DNA from: Synergistaceae bacterium
GTDB lineage: Bacteria; Synergistota; Synergistia; Synergistales; Aminobacteriaceae
Reading direction: 5' to 3'
Length of the DNA: 11,113 nt
NCBI GenBank assembly: GCA_017446645.1
Contig: JAFSQO010000310.1
Span: forward strand, 1-11,113
The notes below the pieces were generated by a model that ran no database searches, was not told where the DNA came from, and saw only the letters and a program-made list of their open reading frames with translations. Both the position numbers and the translations under genes were made by a program. Positions 1 to 5,784 of this stretch are shown in pieces (the first letter of the stretch is position 1; every line of letters begins with the position of its first letter).

Positions 1-155
1 AATTCCCTGCGTCCCACAGGTACTCTAATATTGATTTATTGCTTTTGTTGTCGGAATTCTAACAAGATATTCCAGTTATTCAACAAAGCGAATTATACAC
101 TACTAATCTAATTGGCGCAATTCATCTCCCACTTATAGAAGTGGGAGTATTCTTG
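1..155 (+). mobile_element. Possible right end of an IS200/IS605-type element
   Basis: An open frame entering from the left edge (frame 1) stops at 109-111. Fourteen bases later comes a perfect 9-bp hairpin with a 4-nt loop (126-147, arms CTCCCACTT and AAGTGGGAG). It is followed by TATTCTTGC, not a T tract, so it does not look like a terminator. A tnpB 3' end followed closely by a subterminal hairpin is the known arrangement at IS200/IS605 right ends, where the omega-RNA scaffold also lies. The frame-1 tail reads NSLRPTGTLIL and then a low-information stretch. I see no zinc-finger or catalytic motif, because those would lie off the window. The call rests on layout and hairpin shape only. A stable hairpin in an ordinary intergenic region is the alternative. 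Confidence 0.4.
126..147. repeat. Perfect 9-bp inverted repeat, 4-nt loop
   Basis: The arms at 126-134 and 139-147 are exact reverse complements, with ATAG as loop. Neither strand has a T tract after the stem, which argues against an intrinsic terminator for larE or for anything entering from the left. It fits better as the recognition hairpin of a Y1-transposase element, but that role is inferred. Confidence 0.75.
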
Positions 156-258
156 CATGTTTTAGGATAAAAAATTTTTCTCCATTCATAAAATTTCACA
201 AAATCATAAAAAATAAATTTGCGTTAATAATTACATACATTAATGAACTTGTCAAGAA
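156..258. other. AT-rich intergenic stretch downstream of larE
   Basis: About 100 very AT-rich bases lie between the possible insertion-sequence end and the larE stop codon. I see no reading frame, RNA gene or convincing terminator hairpin. A TTGACA on the minus strand (250-255) has only a poor -10 partner and points toward no recognisable gene. Confidence 0.6.
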
Positions 259-1068
259 TTATATTGTCTCGTTCATGCTGCCTGTCCTGTATCCCTTCAG
301 GTCAAGCGCAATGTACACGAAGCCCAGAGACTTTAATGCGTCATAAATTTTCGTTCTCGTCTTAACCTCAAGGATTTTCGCAAAGTCTTCCGGCAATAAC
401 TCTATCCGCGCCAAATCAGAGCCGTGAATTCTGACTCTAAACTGCCTGAAACCCAAGTCCAGCAAGACCTGCTCTGAACGTTCGACCAACCGCAATTTCT
501 TTTCAGTGAGAACTTCACCGTAAACGAATCTGGAGGCAAGACATGCAAATGACGGCTTATCCCAAGTTTTGAGGCCAAGCTCCCAGGAGAATTTGCGAAT
601 CTCTGCCTTAGTGAGTCCTGCAAATCGTAATGGACTCTTTATCCCTAACTCGTCAATCGCCTGAAGTCCGGGACGATAATCACCTAAATCATCGAGGTTT
701 GAGCCTTCGAGGACGTGAGCAAGATTATTTGCATGTGCAACTTCAAGAATCTTCGTGAATAATGCCTTCTTGCACAAGTAGCAGCGGTTAGGGGGATTCT
801 CTTTTATGCCGGGGATGCTCAGCTCGTCAACGTGAATTACAGTGTGAGGAATGTTATTTGACTCGCAGAAGGCTTTTGACTCATCAAGCTCCCTTGCTGG
901 CACAAACGTAGAGTCTATCGTAACCGCCAGAACTTTATCACTGCCCAGTACATCGTGAGCGACCTTCAACAAGAACGTAGAGTCAACTCCTCCAGAAAAT
1001 GCAACTGCGGCACTTCCCAGAGAGCTTATATATTCCCTGAGTGTAGCTAGTTTAGATCCTTCAGCCAT
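259..1068 (-). CDS. larE: ATP-dependent sulfur transferase LarE (nickel-pincer nucleotide cofactor synthesis)
   Basis: LarE adenylates the pyridinium biscarboxylate mononucleotide made by LarB and inserts sulfur. LarC then adds nickel to give the cofactor of lactate racemase and related 2-hydroxyacid racemases and epimerases. The 269-aa length is normal for the family. Visible motifs are the PP-loop SGGVDS (25-30), NRCYLCKK (94-101), the EGSNLDDLGDYRPG block (121-134) and the KPSFACLASRF block (171-181). Cysteines 96, 99 and 176 form a C-x2-C plus C set, as in the [4Fe-4S]-dependent LarE proteins. The Lactobacillus plantarum enzyme has only the last one and sacrifices it. The ATG is preceded by AAGGA seven bases upstream, inside the end of the flavodoxin gene, which it overlaps by 22 bp. 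No larA, larB or larC is in the window. The protein assignment is strong; the cluster type is inferred from the cysteines. Confidence 0.93.
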   Translation of the reverse strand: MAEGSKLATLREYISSLGSAAVAFSGGVDSTFLLKVAHDVLGSDKVLAVTIDSTFVPARELDESKAFCESNNIPHTVIHVDELSIPGIKENPPNRCYLCKKALFTKILEVAHANNLAHVLEGSNLDDLGDYRPGLQAIDELGIKSPLRFAGLTKAEIRKFSWELGLKTWDKPSFACLASRFVYGEVLTEKKLRLVERSEQVLLDLGFRQFRVRIHGSDLARIELLPEDFAKILEVKTRTKIYDALKSLGFVYIALDLKGYRTGSMNETI

Positions 1069-1511
1069 TCGGAAATCCTTGATTTATCGAGATTATTTGC
1101 CTTGATACCGTCATGGACCTCTGCCCCCCTGCAGACCTCGCGAATCTTGGCCGTTGCCTTGTCGCAGTTTGAGCCTCCCGACGTACAGAACGGGTAAATT
1201 TTTTTGCCTGAGAAGTCATACTGCTCAAGAAAGGACACAATTGCCATTGGACAAGTGAAGAACCACACAGGGAAGCCGATTAATATATTTTTGTAGTCTG
1301 AGAAGTTTGCGATTCTCTCGTCAGTTAATACCGGTCTCTCGTCCTTTTTGAACTCTTTGCGGGACTCAAGAAGCGTCATGATATAACTTTTAGGGTAGAC
1401 TTTTTCTGTAGTTATCTCGTGAGTCTCCGCGTTAATCTCGCCTGCAATGTACTCTGCGGTTTTCTTGGTCTTGCCGCTCTTGGAAAAATACACTACTAAC
1501 GTGTTATTCAC
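1047..1511 (-). CDS. Short-chain flavodoxin-family protein (FMN electron carrier)
   Basis: A 154-aa protein with the flavodoxin fold signature. The N-terminal strand TLVVYFS runs into a phosphate-binding loop SKSGKTKKTA (10-19), where FMN phosphate sits in flavodoxins. The isoalloxazine-side block IGFPVWFFTCP follows, then a C-terminal FCTSGGSNCDKA segment. It most resembles the flavodoxin_4 group of small cytosolic flavoproteins, which serve as low-potential electron carriers or small reductases. The start is GTG (1509-1511), supported by AAGGAG eight bases upstream; no ATG suits better. Its last 22 bp overlap larE, and ddl starts its reading 53 bp upstream, so co-transcription with both is likely. 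The electron partner cannot be read from the sequence; LarE is a candidate only because of the overlap. Confidence 0.85.
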   Translation of the reverse strand: MNNTLVVYFSKSGKTKKTAEYIAGEINAETHEITTEKVYPKSYIMTLLESRKEFKKDERPVLTDERIANFSDYKNILIGFPVWFFTCPMAIVSFLEQYDFSGKKIYPFCTSGGSNCDKATAKIREVCRGAEVHDGIKANNLDKSRISEWLKDLN

Positions 1512-1564
1512 AAAAATTGCTCCTTTCTGATTAATTTAATGTTAGTGCCCTAGTGCCGCTTGAA

Positions 1565-2485
1565 TTACTCGCACCTTAATATATGAGTCACGAATTCAGG
1601 AAGCTCGACCCCGATTGCGCGTGCTGCCTTAGGTACGAGACTCGTTGCTGTCATTCCCGGAGCAGTGTTGACTTCGAGGATATAGACCTTGTTATCGGGA
1701 TCAAGTCTGAAGTCCGATCTGCTGTATGCCCTGCAGCCCAGAACTTTATGAGCCTTGACCGCCATTTCGCTGACCTGAACTCTTATTGCTTCGTCAATTT
1801 TTGCGGGAGTGATGTATTCAGTTGCTCCTGCTGTGTATTTGTTCTTGTAGTCATAAAAGCCTGCATGGGGAACTATCTCGATTACCGGCAATGCTTCGGT
1901 CTTGCCTTCGTGTTCCCAGACTGCACAGGTCAATTCACGGCCGGGTATATATCTCTCGACCATAACGTCAGATAAATAACTTGTCTGGGCGAGTTTGACT
2001 GCCTGAGACAATTTTTCAGGAGTGAGGTCTTTTATGATAGTTACTCCGACAGTGCTGCCTCCTCCACAGGGTTTGACTACTACATCATGACCAAGCTGCT
2101 CGATTATACCATCATAGCTTACGGGCATTAACAGACTTTCAGGTGCCTGAATGCCTGACTGCTTGAAGAGTTCTAACGCCTTCCATTTGTCCATAGCTAG
2201 TGCACTTGCTTCTGGTCTTGAACCTGTGTAGTGAATCCCCAGCTTATCGAGTTCCGCCTGAAGTTGTCCGCCTTCTCCCCAGTCTCCATGCATAGCGATG
2301 AAAGCCGCGTCAAAATCCTTCACCCTGTCTATTTCGTCCATTGAATGCAGGTCAAGGGTCTGAGCGTTAAATCCTGCTTCATTTAGGGCCTTGCAGACAG
2401 CCTCGCCGCTCCTGAGTGATACTTCACGTTCCCTGCCATCGCCTCCGCAAAGGACAGCGACATTCTTTATGTTGTTAAAATTCAT
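1565..2485 (-). CDS. ddl: D-alanine--D-alanine ligase
   Basis: Joins two D-alanines with ATP in the cytoplasm to make the dipeptide end of the peptidoglycan precursor. From the chosen ATG the protein is 306 aa, the size of E. coli DdlB. The GREREVSLRSG block (17-27) carries the catalytic Glu19. The MHGDWGEGG loop follows (65-73), then the ATP-grasp segment VVKPCGGGSTVGV (136-148) with Ser144, and KY at 216-217 in the omega loop. EVNTAPGM (271-278) supplies the metal-binding residues. The Glu/Ser/Tyr triad with KY in the loop is the D-Ala-D-Ala pattern, not D-Ala-D-Lac. I start at ATG 2485, with GAGGAAA seven to eight bases upstream, and not at the in-frame TTG at 2509, whose coding would contain that ribosome site. 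Two glycines stand where DdlB has Arg-Glu in the KPSREGSS loop, a mild variation. Confidence 0.95.
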   Translation of the reverse strand: MNFNNIKNVAVLCGGDGREREVSLRSGEAVCKALNEAGFNAQTLDLHSMDEIDRVKDFDAAFIAMHGDWGEGGQLQAELDKLGIHYTGSRPEASALAMDKWKALELFKQSGIQAPESLLMPVSYDGIIEQLGHDVVVKPCGGGSTVGVTIIKDLTPEKLSQAVKLAQTSYLSDVMVERYIPGRELTCAVWEHEGKTEALPVIEIVPHAGFYDYKNKYTAGATEYITPAKIDEAIRVQVSEMAVKAHKVLGCRAYSRSDFRLDPDNKVYILEVNTAPGMTATSLVPKAARAIGVELPEFVTHILRCE

Positions 2486-2519
2486 GTAAAATTTTCCTCG
2501 TAAGTTCAAGAATTATTAA

Positions 2520-2948
2520 TTATTTTCCCCCTGAATAGAATTCTTTTCTCGTTGGATTCGTATGAATTAATACCGATGACTGATTAAAGACTTTTATCAG
2601 CTCGTCCGATGCAGCGTGAACTTTTCTGGGTGCTGTGTTGCTCAGACGAATCAAAATCGTGCGTTCGTGCTTAATTTGGCCTTGATCAGTCCATGCTCTG
2701 TTAGCTTCGAGAAGGGTCCAGCCCGTGAAGTGTTTTGCGAGTATCTCTTCAGCCTTGCTCTTGGCCTCCTCAAAAGGGAAGACAGGCTCGTTTGTGTCCT
2801 TGTCGTTAGTGCCGAGATAAATGACGTACTGGGCATCATCAAAGTCTGAGTGATATTCGTATTCAGCATAGGCAAAGAGGGCCAGCACAGCCAACAAGAT
2901 AAACGTGTAGGCAATGATCATTCTCTGCTTTTTGATGTTCGTGCTCAT
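2520..2948 (-). CDS. Small membrane-anchored protein resembling DUF3574
   Basis: A 142-aa protein of unknown function. A basic N-terminus (MSTNIKKQR) is followed by one hydrophobic segment at about 10-28, then a polar domain of about 110 residues that is probably outside the cytoplasmic membrane. The domain starts with a strand YVIYLGTND and has GWTLLEANRAWTDQG near the middle, ILIRLSNT, and an SSVLIHTNP segment near the end. The order of a short strand, a long helix, GxTxLxAxGxW and a closing strand recalls DUF3574 proteins, but I call this by eye only. GGAGG lies ten bases before the ATG. It is the first gene of the leftward group and lies 34 bp upstream of ddl, so it is probably co-transcribed with ddl. 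A link to the cell wall would be a guess from position. Confidence 0.7.
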   Translation of the reverse strand: MSTNIKKQRMIIAYTFILLAVLALFAYAEYEYHSDFDDAQYVIYLGTNDKDTNEPVFPFEEAKSKAEEILAKHFTGWTLLEANRAWTDQGQIKHERTILIRLSNTAPRKVHAASDELIKVFNQSSVLIHTNPTRKEFYSGGK

Positions 2949-3050
2949 GATAAAAAATCCTCCTAAAAGATAAATAAAAAATAAATTTTAAATTACACGA
3001 TATAATTTTCTCACAATATTTCTAAATTTTTAAAGGAGGCACTATCTTTC
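2949..3050. promoter_or_regulatory. AT-rich divergent promoter region
   Basis: The only gap between the leftward DUF3574-like/ddl group and the rightward HIT/YigZ pair, so promoters for both should lie here. On the plus strand an exact TATAAT stands at 3001-3006, 45 bp before the HIT start, but no good -35 box sits at the right distance. On the minus strand a TTTAGA/TATATC pair with a 16-bp spacer overlaps the same place; both boxes are weak. The AAAGGAGG ribosome site of the HIT gene is at 3032-3039 and the leftward AGGAGG is at 2959-2964. No operator-like palindrome stands out. Confidence 0.4.
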
Positions 3051-3536
3051 ATGCAGCAGTTATACGCAACATGGCGAATGAGTTACATCGAAGCACCCAA
3101 ACACGAGGGCTGTATCTTCTGCGATTTCCCAGCAGAGCACAAGGACGACGAGCACTTCATAGTTCACAGAGGCAAGACTTGTTTCGTCATAATGAATCTT
3201 TATCCTTACAATCCGGGCCACATGATGGTCATTCCGTTCAGGCACACTAATATTTACGAGTCATTAACTGACGAGGAAGTGTTAGAGCTTCACAACCTGA
3301 CTTCACACGCCGTAAAAGTCTTGAAGCACGTAATGCACCCCGATGGCTTCAACATGGGCATTAATCTCGGCCAGACAGCAGGAGCAGGGGTAGCAGGACA
3401 TTTACACAGGCACATAGTCCCCCGCTGGAACGGTGATAATAACTTCATGCCGGTATTGTCTGACACCAGAGTCCTTTCTGACGCTATCGAGAACTCATGG
3501 CGAAAGATTAAAGATGCCTGGAACGAATGTATATAA
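3051..3536 (+). CDS. HIT-family nucleotide hydrolase/phosphorylase
   Basis: A histidine-triad protein of 161 aa. The triad motif H-x-H-x-H is at 117-121 in GHLHRHIVPRW; the middle His (119) should attack the alpha-phosphate of a nucleotide ester. The N-terminus MQQLYATWRMSYI followed by CIFC (21-24) matches the longer HIT proteins related to diadenosine tetraphosphate (Ap4A) phosphorylases. In these the two Cys often help bind zinc. The PGHMMVIPFRH segment (55-65) is the usual substrate-side strand. Family members act on Ap4A, AMP-lysine or similar compounds; the substrate here cannot be fixed by reading. AAAGGAGG lies 11 bases upstream of the ATG, and the family N-terminus confirms this start. 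It overlaps the next gene by 23 bp, so the two are translated from one message. Confidence 0.92.
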   Translation: MQQLYATWRMSYIEAPKHEGCIFCDFPAEHKDDEHFIVHRGKTCFVIMNLYPYNPGHMMVIPFRHTNIYESLTDEEVLELHNLTSHAVKVLKHVMHPDGFNMGINLGQTAGAGVAGHLHRHIVPRWNGDNNFMPVLSDTRVLSDAIENSWRKIKDAWNECI

Positions 3537-4143
3537 CGAACCTTCAAGTGCTGCAGTCTATGAGGAAAAGATAAAGCGTTCAGTGTTCATTGCGAATCTT
3601 GAACCGGTTCACTCAGAAGACGAAGCAAGGGACTTCCTGACGAGAATAATTTCTCAGCACAGGGACGCTACTCACAACTGCAGAGCTTATATAATTGGCA
3701 ATGCTGGAGAGTCCGAATACTTCTCAGATGACGGCGAACCCTCAGGGACAGCAGGCCGACCGATTTTGCTTGCGATAAAGAAGAGCACCCTCGTAAATGT
3801 CATGATAATCGTAACGCGCTACTTTGGAGGGGTGAAGCTGGGGACTCGCGGCTTAATCGATGCTTATGGACTTACGGCTTCTAAAGCTATCGAACTTGCA
3901 GGAGTTATCGAAAGGGTCATCACTCAAAAATTTTCTGTCTCGCTTGATTATGCATCAATGGGAACGATTACAAGATTGCTTGAGACTCACAACGCAATGA
4001 ATCTCTCATGGAATTATCAAGAGTCAGTGAACGTGAATGCAGATGTCCCAGTGAATTATTGTGAGAGTCTTTCGCGTGAACTTGATGAGCTGAAAGCACG
4101 AAAATTTATAAAATCGTTTGACAAGAATTTAACTGCGTTATAA
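3514..4143 (+). CDS. yigZ: YigZ/IMPACT-family protein (UPF0029 and DUF1949 domains)
   Basis: A two-domain protein of 209 aa, the usual length for bacterial YigZ. The N-terminal UPF0029 (Impact) domain has DDGEPSGTAGRPIL (72-85) and the signature VTRYFGGVKLG (100-110). The last 70 or so residues fit the ferredoxin-like DUF1949 domain. The fold resembles part of elongation factor G and binds nucleic acids in vitro; the cellular role is poorly defined. I start at ATG 3514, although the frame stays open back to a GTG at 3433, because the longer form has no family-like residues and lies wholly inside the HIT gene. The ribosome site is weak (GAAAGATTAAAG), which fits translational coupling to HIT across the 23-bp overlap. 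Its final codons contain a promoter that probably serves the tRNA genes. Confidence 0.92.
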   Translation: MPGTNVYNEPSSAAVYEEKIKRSVFIANLEPVHSEDEARDFLTRIISQHRDATHNCRAYIIGNAGESEYFSDDGEPSGTAGRPILLAIKKSTLVNVMIIVTRYFGGVKLGTRGLIDAYGLTASKAIELAGVIERVITQKFSVSLDYASMGTITRLLETHNAMNLSWNYQESVNVNADVPVNYCESLSRELDELKARKFIKSFDKNLTAL

Positions 4144-4144
4144 T
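4118..4144 (+). promoter_or_regulatory. Predicted promoter for the tRNA-Ser/tRNA-Arg pair
   Basis: TTGACA (4118-4123) and TATAAT (4139-4144) both match the sigma-70 consensus exactly but stand 15 bp apart, two short of the optimum. Using TAATAT (4141-4146) as the -10 box instead gives 17 bp with a poorer match. Either way, transcription would start about 30 bp before tRNA-Ser. The promoter lies inside the last codons and stop of the YigZ-family gene. Confidence 0.6.
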
Positions 4145-4184
4145 ATATTCCGAGTTTGCAGATAATAATAATATCCGCGAACAT

Positions 4185-4278
4185 GGTGGGTTGGCCGAGA
4201 GGCTGAAGGCGCTCGCCTGCTAAGTGAGTATAGGGTCTAATAACTCTATCGTGAGTTCGAATCTCACACCCACCGCCA
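4185..4278 (+). tRNA. tRNA-Ser (anticodon GCT)
   Basis: A class II tRNA of 94 nt with encoded CCA. The acceptor arms GGTGGGT (4185-4191) and ACCCACC (4268-4274) pair fully, followed by discriminator G and CCA. The anticodon stem CTCGC/GTGAG encloses the loop CTGCTAA with GCT at 4219-4221, which reads AGC and AGU. A long variable arm (TAGGGT...ACTCTA) and the T loop TTCGAAT complete the serine pattern. It is followed after 12 bp by tRNA-Arg. Confidence 0.97.
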
Positions 4279-4290
4279 TTATGTTTTCCT

Positions 4291-4367
4291 GCGGTAGTAG
4301 CTCAGCTGGATAGAGCGAAGGCCTACGGAGCCTTAGGTCGTGGGTTCGAATCCTGCCTACCGCGCCA
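4291..4367 (+). tRNA. tRNA-Arg (anticodon ACG)
   Basis: A class I tRNA of 77 nt with encoded CCA. The acceptor arms GCGGTAG (4291-4297) and CTACCGC (4357-4363) pair fully, with discriminator G4364. The anticodon stem AAGGC/GCCTT encloses the loop CTACGGA with ACG at 4325-4327. The A would be deaminated to inosine by TadA, so that one tRNA reads CGU, CGC and CGA. The T stem has two wobble pairs around TTCGAAT. It is probably co-transcribed with tRNA-Ser and ends at the terminator just after. Confidence 0.97.
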
Positions 4368-4386
4368 ATATCAGACGAGAATAGAG

Positions 4387-4421
4387 GCGGTTGCTGAGTT
4401 ATGCTACAGACCGCTTTTTTT
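4387..4421 (+). terminator. Intrinsic terminator after the tRNA genes
   Basis: GCGGT (4387-4391) pairs with ACCGC (4410-4414). Inside it CTG (4394-4396) pairs with CAG (4407-4409). The stem is followed directly by seven T (4415-4421). It lies 20 bp past the tRNA-Arg CCA and separates the tRNA unit from the liv operon. Confidence 0.85.
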
Positions 4422-4468
4422 GTATACTTTAGGCTTTATCCTGATAATGGCTCTCAATCTTTAGAATC

Positions 4469-4497
4469 TTGTCAGGTTGAGCAATAAATATTATTAA
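4469..4497 (+). promoter_or_regulatory. livJ: Candidate promoter of the liv operon
   Basis: TTGTCA (4469-4474) is followed after exactly 17 bp by TATTAA (4492-4497); the boxes match the sigma-70 consensus at 5 and 4 of 6 positions. It is the best pair between the tRNA terminator and livJ. The start of transcription would fall at about 4504, almost on the AAAGGAG ribosome site (4503-4509), giving a leader of about 22 nt. That is tight, so a different start is possible. The GGAG to ATG distance (16 nt) is unusually long. Confidence 0.4.
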
Positions 4498-4525
4498 TAC
4501 GTAAAGGAGAGAAATTTTTTTCACC

Positions 4526-5650
4526 ATGACAAAGAAAATATTAACTTGCACCATTTTAGTTCTTGCAATGGCTTCGTGTGCTTTCGGAGCAGCTTTCAAG
4601 ATCGGCGGAACAGGCCCCCTCACAGGCGGAGCAGCAATTTACGGAACGGCAGCAATGAGAGGCGCACAGATTGCAGTCGACGAGATTAACGCAATGAACA
4701 CAGGCATAACTTTCGAGCTTCGTTATGAAGACGATACTCACGATGCAGAGAAAGCAGTCAACGCATACAACGCCCTCAAGGATTGGGGTATGCAGGTCTC
4801 TCTGGGTTCAGTAACTTCTAAACCCTGTGAGGCAACAGCAGCCGAGAATTTTGCAGACAGAATTTTCGCCCTTACTCCTTCAGCTTCATCGGCAGCAGTT
4901 ACGGACGGCAAAGATAACGTCTTCCAGATGTGCTTCGTAGACCCTAACCAGGGCAGTGCAAGCGCGCAGTATATTGCTGATAAGAAATTCGCAAAGAAAG
5001 TTGCAGTTATCTGGAAAAACGATGATGTCTACTCAAAGGGAATCCGTGACACATTCGTAGAGAAGGCTCCTTCATTGGGCCTTGAGGTCGTAAGCGAGAC
5101 AACATTTGCTGACGGAAACGATAACGATTTCTCAGTACAGCTCACTGATGCCCAGAAGAACGGCGCAGAACTTGTCTTCCTGCCTATGTACTATCAGCCC
5201 GCGTCATTAATCCTTGCTCAGGCTCAGGCAATGGGATACGCCCCCAAATGGTTCGGAGTTGACGGCATGGACGGAATTTTAACAATGGAAGGCTTCGATA
5301 AGTCATTAGCAGAAGGTGTTATGCTTCTCACCCCGTTCAATGCAGACGCAAAGGACGAGAAAACAGTGAAGTTCGTAGCCGAGTACCAGAAGAGATTTAA
5401 CGAGGTTCCTAACCAGTTCGCAGCAGATGGCTATGATTGCGTTTATGCTTACTGCCAGGCCCTGACTCAGGCAAAGGCTACTCCGGACATGAGCGCAGAG
5501 GATCTTTGCGGCAAGATGATCGAGCAGTTCACAACAATGACGTTTAACGGAGTTACCGGCGAGAATGTCAAATGGGCCAAGAACGGCGAAGTCACCAAAG
5601 ACCCCAAGGGCATGGTCATCAAAGACGGCGCATACGTCGGACTTGACTAA
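4526..5650 (+). CDS. livJ: Branched-chain amino-acid-type ABC transporter, substrate-binding protein
   Basis: The periplasmic (or membrane-tethered) receptor of the liv system, 374 aa, type I binding-protein fold (Peripla_BP_6). A basic start (MTKK) and hydrophobic core form a signal peptide. Cleavage after Gly21 in CAFG fits signal peptidase I. Cys18 in MASC could instead act as a poor lipobox, because Met stands where Leu is usual. The mature protein begins FKIGGTGPLTGGAAIYG, the typical first strand and ligand loop of Leu/Ile/Val-binding proteins. LTPSASSAAVT and FQMCFVDPNQGSASAQY, which line the cleft in relatives, come later. True ligands may be Leu/Ile/Val or other amino acids; sequence alone does not decide. 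It is first in a complete livJHMGF set, but a terminator-like hairpin in the 166-bp gap before livH suggests it is expressed more than the rest. Confidence 0.95.
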   Translation: MTKKILTCTILVLAMASCAFGAAFKIGGTGPLTGGAAIYGTAAMRGAQIAVDEINAMNTGITFELRYEDDTHDAEKAVNAYNALKDWGMQVSLGSVTSKPCEATAAENFADRIFALTPSASSAAVTDGKDNVFQMCFVDPNQGSASAQYIADKKFAKKVAVIWKNDDVYSKGIRDTFVEKAPSLGLEVVSETTFADGNDNDFSVQLTDAQKNGAELVFLPMYYQPASLILAQAQAMGYAPKWFGVDGMDGILTMEGFDKSLAEGVMLLTPFNADAKDEKTVKFVAEYQKRFNEVPNQFAADGYDCVYAYCQALTQAKATPDMSAEDLCGKMIEQFTTMTFNGVTGENVKWAKNGEVTKDPKGMVIKDGAYVGLD

Positions 5651-5661
5651 TAAACTTGAAT

Positions 5662-5720
5662 AGTGGGTTAGTGATTAGTGGCTGGTAAAATCTTTTTCTG
5701 CACACTATACACTACCCGCT
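5662..5720 (+). repeat. Imperfect inverted repeat of TAGTG units between livJ and livH
   Basis: The arm at 5662-5680 pairs with 5703-5720: eleven base pairs (one G-T, one bulged T), a 2x2 internal loop, then five more pairs, with a 22-nt loop. The 5' arm holds three TAGTG units (TAGTG-GGT-TAGTG-AT-TAGTG). No T tract follows. It starts 11 bp after the livJ stop. It could stabilise the 3' end of the livJ message, or be a copy of a dispersed intergenic (REP-like) repeat; only one clear copy is in the window. Confidence 0.7.
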
Positions 5721-5732
5721 GTGATTTACTTT

Positions 5733-5784
5733 GGCAGTTCGGGGAAAATATCGGCCTTGAAAAAATTCTCCGGCTGCCTTTTTT
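5733..5784 (+). terminator. Intrinsic terminator or attenuator between livJ and livH
   Basis: GGCAG (5733-5737) pairs with CTGCC (5774-5778), and CGGGGA (5740-5745) with TCTCCG (5767-5772, one G-T). A TT bulge faces one G, and a 21-nt loop closes it. Six T follow directly (5779-5784). Only 32 bp remain before livH, too few for a full separate promoter plus ribosome site, so livH-F expression probably depends on read-through. This gives a simple reason for excess binding protein. Confidence 0.75.

Noticed and set aside
120..160. The 126-147 hairpin as a larE terminator.
   Set aside because: It lies over 100 bp past the larE stop and has no T tract on the minus strand.
227..255. Minus-strand TTGACA (250-255) with a possible -10 box about 17 bp on.
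   Set aside because: The -10 partner (AATTAT or TAATTA) is poor, the stretch is very AT-rich so matches arise by chance, and no gene follows on that strand.
1583..1975. A 130-codon open frame on the plus strand opposite ddl.
   Set aside because: It lies fully opposite the conserved C-terminal half of Ddl, is cysteine-rich in a way typical of antisense reading, and matches no family I know.
3433..3513. A 27-codon N-terminal extension of the YigZ-family protein from GTG 3433.
   Set aside because: It lies inside the HIT coding sequence and adds residues not seen in the family; the 209-aa form has the normal length.
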